Assembly (NCBI GenBank): GCA_031310005.1
Contig: CM062379.1
Location: forward strand, 5,146,001-5,210,000
Source: Dactylellina haptotyla
Lineage: Eukaryota; Ascomycota; Orbiliomycetes; Orbiliales; Orbiliaceae
Reading direction: 5' to 3'
Length of the DNA stretch: 64,000 nucleotides
Under the pieces are notes generated by a model. It ran no database searches. It saw only the letters and a program-made list of their open reading frames with translations, and had not been told where the DNA came from. Positions 55,875 through 64,000 of the stretch are shown here, piece by piece. Numbering within the stretch: the stretch's first letter is position 1; each line of letters opens with the position of its first letter. The translations under genes were made by a program, and so were the position numbers.

Positions 55875-57860
55875 CTACCTAAAGAGGCCTCTCACAGCTT
55901 CAACAACATCGCCCCCAAACACCCCATCCTCAGCAGCAGCCCTGACGACCCTCCACACCGTCGCCCTCTCGATCCCACCCCTCACCAACTCCTTCATACC
56001 CTCCGCATCCCCATCCTCAAACCTGACCAGCATCTCCTTCACCTTCGCCTCTTCCACTACTTCTTTCACTTTCCCCCCCTCAGCCGCCCCAATAAACCCT
56101 GCCCCGCCGGAGGCCGCAGCCGCCACACCTCTGTAATACACCCCCGCATTCTTCCTCAACAGCCCCTTCGCCTTCTCCGCCGCCTCCACGGGAACCCTAC
56201 TCCTCAGTAGCTCTAAGTTGCCACGTGCGAGGTATACCTCCGCCCGACCTTTATCCGGTACGATCTTTGTCGCGGCAGCGAGGTCCTGCGATGCCAAGCT
56301 CGCCAGTTTCCACGCCTTCGCAGGATCTACGACACCAATCGTTGTAGCGAGGGTGGTATATGCCGTCGAACGATCGCACAGCGCCATCCATGATTGTTTG
56401 GTTAGATCTATGCTTCGGACGGTACCCGTACTATCGTCCTTATAGAGTGTAAACTCCTCAAATGCAGTTTTAACCTCTGTTTCCCAGGTGTCGATTGTGA
56501 TCGTTCCAAGATAGAACTGTACTTCTGCCAGGGCGGTCAGGAAGTTGGCACGTGCGAGGACGGCTTCCGGTTCTCGTTCGGCAATTTCGTCCGGTTCGAC
56601 GCTTGAGTCTTGGTGGAGACTACCCGCTATGGGGATAATGTAGTTTTCTACGGTTATTCGCGCGTGGGAGGTGAGTTGATCAGCGTAGTCGGCGGAGAAG
56701 AGGGTGGCGCTAGTCGCTGGAGTGGCGAGGTTCAGAATGTTGGTTTGAACTTCGAGCATGGCGAGGGCGGTGTCCAGGAGGGTGGATTTGGTGGTCGGTT
56801 CGACTATTGCAGCCCATTGGACGTTTTTGCCGCTGCTACTTGAGTGCGAGGAATTAGTGGAGTCGCGACGGCTGTTGAAGGAGCCAGTGGAGTCCGCGCG
56901 AGGGAGTTTGACGCCGCCGTCGTCCGGGTCTGCGGGATCGTAATCCTCGAGCGGGCTGTTAGGCGCACCGTTGAAGGATTGTGATTGCTCTTGCGTGGAT
57001 TTGTACTCGGCTTCTTGGACGGTCAGGCATTGACTTAGTGCTCCCCAGGCGGTTTCGAATGCTTCTTTAGCTTGCGAGAGGCGAGATATTTCTTGGGCGG
57101 GTGTTTCGGTTTCGTCGTTGTCGTAAGATTTGTTGGCGTAAAATTCACCCAGGCTGCTCAGAGTTTGGCCATAATTGAAGAGAACATCCGAGGAGTCCTT
57201 TTCTAAGTCATTGCATTCTTTGTGCGCCTCAACAGCTGCGAAAAGGCGAGATTCGGCGGTAGATTGGGCAGGGAAGAAAGTTGGAGGGAGTGGCAGCTGT
57301 GTTAGGGTATAGAGTAGGCGGGCACTGTGTAGCGTGAGTATCAATTGAGGCTCAAAAGATATGAGTATAGAAGACGCTGGTCATCCTCTAAGATTACAGC
57401 TTGCTTGATAGATGGAGCGAGCACTGACCGGTTATAGCGTGCGTCAAAGTTGTCTGGATACCTTGCCAACGTCGCTTCGTACGCTGAAATAGCTTGCAGG
57501 AAGAACCTGCCGGACTAGATATTGCAGGTTGGTGTGAGAATATTGCTCGTTTGTTCGAAAGAAGTATATATGAGTACCTTGGCAACATCACCGCTCCTCC
57601 ATCTCTCACCACTTTCTTCGAGGTCGACGGCGGCTACGAATTTGTTTGTACTGTGAACAATCTAGATCCTGCTGGGAAATATATGTGGTGTTGCTGTTAC
57701 ATACCTGCCAGGTACTCGTCCGCGGTCTCCGGCGCCTGTATTCGTATATATCAGCCTCGTGAACCCTAACAATAGCTCGTATACTGCCAATTGCCTCGGG
57801 ATGACGTACCTTTGGCGTCTTTTTCCGCCTGGTTGGCGGTGGGTGTGGTCGTTTCGGCAT
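55875..57860 (-). CDS. TPR-like repeat protein, fungal, function unknown
   Basis: Helical-repeat protein with no function I can name. Exons on the minus strand are 57860-57810 (51 nt), 57735-57705 (31 nt), 57633-57578 (56 nt), 57514-57429 (86 nt) and 57324-55875, giving 557 aa. All phases agree. The N terminus is basic (MPKRPHPPPTRRKKTPK). The small exons encode EYLAAAVDLEESGERW, RSGDVAKSGRFFLQAI and YEATLARYPDNFDARYNRAR, a clear TPR-type helix pair whose continuity supports the joins. The rest contains DVLFNYGQTLSSLGEFY, AKEAFETAWGALSQCL, a serine-rich insert (about residues 205-245), and FLTALAEVQFYLGTI and AWKLASLASQDLAAATK repeats. The C terminus ends in short helices. The fold suggests a chaperone or scaffold. 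A ribosomal-protein chaperone like Acl4 was considered, but I could not confirm it. Confidence 0.82.
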
Positions 57861-58256
57861 TTTTGTAATTTGCACCTTTGAGGTCGAATGTTTGTTGGAT
57901 TTTAGCAAACACAAATTTAGCTAGAGCCAATGGCACGGAACAAGCTATCGATAGTAAAACTGAATGCACTGTAACTGCGGATAAGTGGACGCGGACTCGG
58001 CCTCTCGTAATATTATTTCATTATTCATTATTTGCTATCCCATAATGCTACCTAGCAAGAAGAAAGAAAGTAAGTTGCGGCTATGCCTGTCTACACAATG
58101 ATACAAGAGAATTGAAAATAGAGTTTTAAACAGAACAATCACTTTTGTGAAAAATAGGGCGTAGAGAGAGAAATAAAATATGAGTTAACAGGCCCTGGAA
58201 GCGCTACCGAACTCTTCGTGACTTCCAGGTCTGCACTGTGAATATAAAATATATTC
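57861..58256. other. Short intergenic region, tandem minus-strand genes
   Basis: 396 bases between the TPR gene start and the TAF5 stop. It presumably holds the TPR-gene promoter and the TAF5 3' UTR. Nothing else is seen. Confidence 0.6.
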
Positions 58257-60594
58257 TCATGGAAGATACGCTCCAGCGGCCAAGACCAGATTCTTCTGGG
58301 TAAACTTAACCGTGTAAATAGGGGTTTTCTTTGTGTAGTAGACAGCAAGATGGTCATTCCTATAAACATTCTGTTAGCTTTGCTCTTATCAATTACAATT
58401 CGAGAGGGACTTACGTAGCAACAACTTCTTTCTTATCCTTACGGCCTTTGGCCCCAAGAACACCCAACCCTGCTGCTGCTGCTGTAGAGCCATCAACCTT
58501 GGTAGTCGCGTCTCCAGGAAGACCGCCAATACCATTGATGACCATCTCCGCGCCAACAGTTCCAGAGTTGTTACCTGCATTGTTTCCTTTATCTTCGCCG
58601 ACGGACCAGACTCGGATGGTGTTATCGGCAGCACCACTGACCAAGACCTGACCTTCAACGCTCCAGGACAAACTCCAGATAGGAACTCGGGCATGACCAC
58701 GCATCGTCTTAATCCTCCTTCCCATTTTAATGTCCCAAATGTTGATTGTTCCGTCGTCGGCACCAGACGCGAGATACTGACCGTTGGGGGAGACTTCAAG
58801 GCATCGGACGGGAGAAGTGTGTCCGTTGAACAATCTGACTGAGGCACCTTGTTGCATATCCCACATTCGCAGAGTCTTGTCGGTGGATCCGGTGAAGACG
58901 TAGGCGCTATTCGGGTGCCAGGCGACCTTGTTGACACTCTCCAAGTGCCCGGCGAGGATTCTCAACGGCGCAATCTTTTCGGTGGACCAGATTCGAGCAG
59001 TGCGATCCCACGAAGCCGAGGCGAAGTAGTGTCCAAAAGGACCCCAGCGGACATCCCAGACGGGGCTGTCGTGGCCCTTATAGGCTACAAGAGCGGTGTG
59101 AGTTTGAGTGCTCCACATTCGGATCGACTTGTCTTCAGAGGCGGACAGGAGCCATTTGGCGTCGGGTGTGAAGGAGATACCGTAGACAGCTCCGGAGTGA
59201 CCAACATATCGTCGGGAAGTTCCAACATTTTCGTTCTCAGAGGCATTTGCAGAATAGAGTTTTTCACCTTTCAGAGACCAGATACGGATATAAGACTCGG
59301 CATGTGAGGTTGCGCAAAGAGTGGTGTCGTCAGAGAATGCAATACGGTGCACGTTATCGTTCGTATTGTGGAAGGTATATGTGAGGACGCTGGGCAAGGC
59401 ACCAGTCATCGGGGGGCCTTCAGTGCCGGCCTGCGTTTTTGCCTGCAATGTAATAGTGGAGAGGCGGAATCTGTCGCGGTAGTCTTTGACAGCTTTGATC
59501 TCCGAGTCTATATCCGTTTGTTTGTATGGTGGGAGAGGAATATCGTCCCTCATGGGCGTGTCTTCACTCTCTTCACGTTTGATATGCTGCTGGAAGGTTT
59601 CGAGGAAGCTAGGACCGCTAGTAGTGCTCAATTCTCCCTCCCTTCGTTCCTTCTCTCGAGCGTCCTCCGCAGCGAGCTCAAACTCAACATCAGCGATCAA
59701 GTCCTTGTCCATAGGCATCAGTCCCAGCTTGACACCGGGGAGATCCTTCTGCGAAGGTCCGTCTTTGTTGATATGCCCGGGAATGCCTTCATTGTCGCCC
59801 ATCATATCATCGTCACCAGAGAATCCAAATGAAGGCTGTCGGTCGACTTTATAAAGCTGAACATTGGTGTTCAGGATACTGATGACTGCGTCGCCAGCAG
59901 CACCCCCGTGTTCGGTCAAGTATCCCATGAGCAGACCATGGCTAGTAGCCGTAAGCGTAACGTTATACTTGTTCTCGGTGTAGAGTTTGGCGGTTTCGTT
60001 CTCTTCAACGTGGTGAGCAGCTGTGATCGTGGAGAGGCCACGAAGGTCGAAAGAGTGTTTGCTCTGGAACTCCTGGTTGTATGTCTCGAAGAATTTAGTG
60101 GCCTCGGCGGGGACTCCGTTGCGCATCAGTGAGAGGAACATGTGAACAAAGACGGGGAAGGCGATGCGCCTGAGTTCCGGCTGTGTGACAGCAACGTTAG
60201 CAGAGCGACGTAATATACGTGATAACAAAAGGCCAACCTACTTTGTAGAGATCGAGAGAGTTTTCGATCCATGATCGAAGGCGAGCTGTGCGACCAGGTT
60301 AGTGATTCAATTGCAGCATGTAAACGGGACGGATGGGACCGTACAATAGGCTTTATCGAATTGAGAGTATTTGTCTTCTTTTGGACGGATGGGACGTCCA
60401 TCGCTATCGAGAGAGGCCATTTCTGCCCGCAGAGTAGCTTCAGTCTTGACGTAACCCTTCTTGCTAAGATATTCGATGACGATGTTGTTCAGGTTCTGGG
60501 AGTTTTGGCCGGTGGGGGCGGCGGTAGATGGAGTGGGAGGAGGTTGATTGGAGGATCCGGCTGCCCCGGAGGCAGCAGCGCCCAACGACGCCAT
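58257..60594 (-). CDS. TAF5: TFIID/SAGA subunit TAF5
   Basis: Shared subunit of TFIID and SAGA needed for RNA polymerase II initiation. Exons on the minus strand are 60594-60345, 60285-60242 (44 nt), 60180-58415 and 58359-58257, giving 720 aa. The start is the MASLG methionine; the frame runs further upstream without an ATG. A LisH-type motif (NLNNIVIEYLSKKGY) lies at about residues 34-48. The TAF5 NTD2 domain follows at about 80-210, with SWIENSLDLYKPELRRI across the second splice site, FPVFVHMFLSLM and SHGLLMGYLTEHGG. The C-terminal half is a WD40 propeller with repeats such as GHSGAVYGISFTPD, GHDSPVWDVRWGPFGHYFAS, GHLESVNKVAWHPNSAYVFT, GHTSPVRCLEVSPNG and GHARVPIWSLSWSVEG. The last exon supplies the closing strand (YTKKTPIYTVKFTQKN), which is lost if that short exon is missed. 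Confidence 0.96.
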
Positions 60595-62096
60595 GATATC
60601 GCCGGAAATCACGTCACGAATAGTCGCAGGTCGAGCTAGCTGTAGTAACACTATTGAAGAATGGGTCGAAGCAGGGACAGTAATTGCAGTGCTGAAAGAA
60701 AGAAGCAGGTGATGATGATGTATGATGTATCTATATATCTATATAATATATCGAGATGTATCCAGCTTGTGGTTTTTTTCAACCAGAGCGACTAACGCCT
60801 CCGTCAAGGCGTCACTCTATCGGACTCCGCGTTGAATGTATTGAGACCAGCCGGGTCGATATCGCGATGCGGTCGAAGGTGGGCACCGAGGGGCGGGCGT
60901 GCATGTGTGTCTGCGATCGAGAGGTGGTTGAACGCGACAGGCGAGCGAACAACGGGCGGGCACACACGTCTCTGCGGCTAAGCGACCTGTCCAACCACAA
61001 CCACAATCGCACCGCTCGGATGATGCAAGGGACCAGCCCGGTCCAAAATCACGAGCAGCCGGCGAGAACAGAGTCTCGTCTCGATTTCGTATATAATTAC
61101 AGCAGGAGCGAGGCAGCGGGGTAGCTGGAGAGCTAGCTGGGGGAGGTTGCAGCTACCCATCCGTATGCCTGCCTGACAGCTGTACCACGCACGCAGTTCC
61201 AACCCAGACGCAGCAGCATACAGCCGCCCTTTATCTCCAGATAACTATATATAAATTAGAAACTGAGGTTAACATGTTGGGTCCTCAACAGCTTCAGGTC
61301 GAATGGCATCACGAGATCGGCTGGGCGGCGGGTTGAGGCCCCGCCAGCCAATCATTCGGGCTGCGTTGCAAACGTGTAGACCCGACGATTCTGCCAGCCA
61401 GGTCATCTGCCTCGGCCCGTCCTCACAGACGAGAATAAGAAGAATGATAATCTTAAATGGCGATGCATTAAGACGTGTACCTCGACGAGGATCCATGCGG
61501 CAGAGTCATTTCGGCCTGCCATTTCTAAGCAGTATTGTGTATTTCGATATATCTATATATATATATATATATCAGACAGCCCGTAGACACACCACACTCC
61601 TCCTCTTTGATATAAAATTATATATACATAAGTACATATGAGTGGACGGATATAAAGATACTGGGGAAACCCTGAGATCTCGATATGCAGCTTCTCTGAT
61701 CGGGGAAAGCCTCGCGCGACGTGGCCATCGACCTAAGCTTCTTTGCTTCTCTCTCTTGTTCTCTTCGGCCTTCAGGGAAAAACCCGGCCTAGCTAAACTG
61801 TGTCCTATCAAACACCGTCACACTCGTCACATCTCTGCCATCTCACATCTCTCTCTCACCCACCACCCTCGCCATCTCTCTTTCTCTCTCCCCTTCTATT
61901 TCCTTCCCTCTTCCTCTTGTCCCTCTCTCGCTCCCAGGCATATCCACCGTCGTAGCTCGGAGCACTAGCTGGCAACCACCCGTTCCCACAGCCGTCGACG
62001 GCCTTCGTCCTTCGCTTCCAACACACCGCAAAAGATCGACTGCATAACTGCCCCAGCTACGTCATATAGCTAAACCACTCTATCACAGCCGCAGCC
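60595..62096. promoter_or_regulatory. Divergent promoter region, TAF5 / GPC1
   Basis: 1.5 kb between the two start codons. It contains a TA microsatellite (61553-61574) and, close to GPC1, a long CT-rich tract (about 61840-61935) typical of strong fungal promoters or 5' leaders. No coding frame is supported. Confidence 0.55.
61553..61574. repeat. TA dinucleotide microsatellite
   Basis: About ten alternating TA units with a single interruption at the left end, in the TAF5/GPC1 intergenic region. Confidence 0.8.
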
Positions 62097-63777
62097 ATGG
62101 CTACCACTCTGGAGCCCAACAGCAACGACGTCGCCGTCGAGAGCGCCTCTAGCTCACCTCCTCCCTCCTCTCCCATCTCCGAGCGAGGCTCCTTCACCTC
62201 CCCCACACTCTCTCGCTCCGGTTCCTTCGTCGGCTCCTCCAAGGATGAGGACTGGGAGGGCGCCGCCCAGGTCGACAGGCTTACCCTCTTCGACCTCCTC
62301 GACAATCTCGCCCTCCCAAACCTCGCTCTCAACCAGAGGATCGAAAGATGGAATAGAACTCTGCAAACCCAGAGCGAGACGTTTAAGAAACAGGGCAAAT
62401 ATGTCAAGGAAACATACGACAAGCAGAAGGAGCGTGTCCTTAAGAAGCGAGATGTCGAGCTCGAGAAGATGCGAGCCAGATATGGCAAGAATATCGATCA
62501 CCTCATGAAACGATGGCAGGACCAGAAGGTCGTTACTTTCAGGGAGAAGCTCTCGTTTGTCGTCGGTGTCAGTAACATCTTCATCAGCGGCTACTTCCTT
62601 GGCGGTTATCCGTACGTATTTCTCAGAATACTTTTTTTCTCTTTTTCTCGAAATATAAGAATCGCTACTAACAGTTAGAATAGACATCTCATGCCGTGGT
62701 GGTATTCTTTGCAGATGGCATACTTCATGCCGATCCGCTTCTACACTTACCAGAGACGCGGCTACCACTACTTCCTTGCTGATCTCTGTTATTTCGTCAA
62801 CGTTCTTCTCCTGCTATCGATATGGGTCTTCCCCAACTCCCGCCGTCTCTTCATCAGCGCCTATTGCCTCTCATACGGCAATAACGCCTGGGCTATTGCC
62901 ATGTGGAGAAACTCCATGGTCTTTCACTCCCTTGACAAAATCACTTCGCTCTTCATCCATCTCATGCCACCTGTCGTCCTCCATTCAATCGTCCATCAAA
63001 ACGCCATGGAAGGTAAAATGTTCGCCCTCGAGCGCATGCGCAAAGAAGGCGGCTTCGGTCTCTTCGAGATGATCGGTTGGGCATCCATCCCCTATCTCTT
63101 CTGGCAGGCCAGCTATCACTTCTTCATTACTGTTCGAAGAAGGGATAAGATTGCTGCTGGAAGACCCACATCCTTCACCTGGCTGAGAAAGAGTTATTCG
63201 AAGACCTTGATTGGCAAATGCGTCCTGAGCTTGCCTGAGTCACTTCAAGAATTCGCTTTTATGGGAATCCAATATAGTTACGCCGTCCTGACAATGCTTC
63301 CCGTACCGTTGTGGTTCCACTCCCGGACGCTGAGTGCGCTCTTCGTATCGTTGCTCGGCTTGTGGAGTGTCTACAACGGGGCCACATACTACAGTAAGTC
63401 TTTTTATAACCTAGTTTCTTTCCTTTTCTTCTTAACTTTACTAGCAAAATAAGATCTAACACGATTTCACCACCCTAGTTGACGTCTTTGGCAAGCGCTT
63501 CGAGAAAGAACTCATGGCCCTCAAGCGAGATCTCGAAAAGGCACAAAGGTCACCCATGCCCCCCACACCTGGCTCCGAACTATCCAGTAATCCACTCGGC
63601 TCGCCACCCTTATCGGAATACCAGAATCCGACTAGCAATGCATCGACGAAGGATGATATTCAGGACTCGAAAGATTCAGGGCTCTCGACACTGGAGCCGT
63701 TGCCTCCTTCGGCGTTAGACTCTGGGATGAGGCAGAGGAACATTGGATTGAGCTTACTCGATGCGGATGGAAAGTAA
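62097..63777 (+). CDS. GPC1: Glycerophosphocholine acyltransferase (Gpc1, DUF2838)
   Basis: Membrane enzyme that acylates glycerophosphocholine with acyl-CoA to lysophosphatidylcholine, part of phosphatidylcholine turnover (yeast YGR149W). Exons are 62097-62611, 62684-63393 and 63479-63777, giving 507 aa. The N-terminal 45 residues are serine/proline-rich. A coiled-coil-like charged stretch follows (about 95-145, with ETYDKQKERVLKKRDVELEK). The membrane part has about eight hydrophobic segments, starting at LSFVVGVSNIFISGYF. Signature pieces are LMPWWYSLQMAYFMPIRFYT, SYGNNAWAIAMWRNSMVFHS and LDKITSLFIHLMPPVVLH, matching the DUF2838 core. The third exon is a cytosolic tail with EKELMALKRDLEKAQRS and a serine/proline-rich end. 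Reading through the second donor gives an alternative short hydrophobic end, which I take as intron. It ends 223 bases before the right edge. Confidence 0.95.
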
Positions 63778-64000
63778 ACTAGAAGATTGTAATTGAAGTG
63801 CAAAGATAATGGGTTGTTCGGGTGTTTTTCTTTTTAGTGTTGGAGTTTTAAACCATTCATTACTGTTCTCTTTTTATCCTTTCCCTATTGTTACTGGTTT
63901 CCTTAAATTCTAATTATCTGGAGTTCATTGGTTTCTTTCAATTCTCTCGCTACGATAAGGCTTTCCTTTTTTTTCCCTTCCTAAAGTTTAACGACGGCAG

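Overview
This window is ordinary nuclear chromosome of a filamentous ascomycete (Pezizomycotina). The evidence is direct. Most genes are cut by short introns, mostly 50-110 nt, with GT...AG ends. The proteins are fungal in type: an Afi1/MesA polarity factor, a DUF7729 wall-type protein, D-xylulokinase, Gpc1, Pho85 and F-box proteins. DPM2 and mitochondrial ClpP are both present, although budding yeast lacks them. I cannot fix the class. An early branch such as Orbiliomycetes or Pezizomycetes is only a guess. I saw no tRNA, rRNA, transposon, virus-derived element or CRISPR array.

Layout, left to right. 1-1615 (-): the N-terminal half of Afi1/MesA, running off the left edge. 3288-9550 (+): separase, five exons, 2007 aa. 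About 4 kb without a gene follows. 13610-14681 (+): a DUF7729-type secreted, probably GPI-anchored protein. 16965-18760 (-): a membrane-anchored metallophosphatase, divergent from a secreted orphan at 19354-20529 (+). 21402-22181 (-): 6-phosphogluconolactonase, then 3.7 kb without a gene. 25906-29373 (-): a DCAF6/DCAF8-like WD40 protein. 29834-30958 (-): a coiled-coil orphan. 31861-32310 (-): DPM2, divergent from the splicing factor CWC22 at 32770-35406 (+). 36273-37497 (+): the CDK Pho85. 3.6 kb without a gene. 41147-42412 (-): mitochondrial ClpP. 3 kb without a gene. 45367-47220 (+): F-box protein 1. 48411-49125 (+): an orphan. 50619-52482 (-): D-xylulokinase, divergent from F-box protein 2 at 53330-55153 (+). 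55875-57860 (-): a TPR protein. 58257-60594 (-): TAF5. 62097-63777 (+): Gpc1.

The genes do not form a pathway cluster. They cover cell-cycle control (separase, Pho85), expression (CWC22, TAF5), ubiquitin adaptors (the DCAF-like protein and two F-box proteins), carbon metabolism (6-phosphogluconolactonase and xylulokinase, both feeding the pentose phosphate pathway but 28 kb apart), ER and lipid work (DPM2, Gpc1) and mitochondrial proteolysis (ClpP).

The most unusual things are in gene structure. DPM2 has a first coding exon that is only the ATG. ClpP has a 25-nt microexon. The TPR gene begins with exons of 51, 31, 56 and 86 nt. The WD40 gene has two introns whose lengths are multiples of three and which contain no stop. 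The best candidates for unknown biology are the cysteine-free secreted orphan at 19354-20529 and the long gene-free stretches. I did not find a convincing new multi-gene system. All exon joins were worked out by eye from splice signals, reading frame and recalled family sequence. No alignment or expression data were available.
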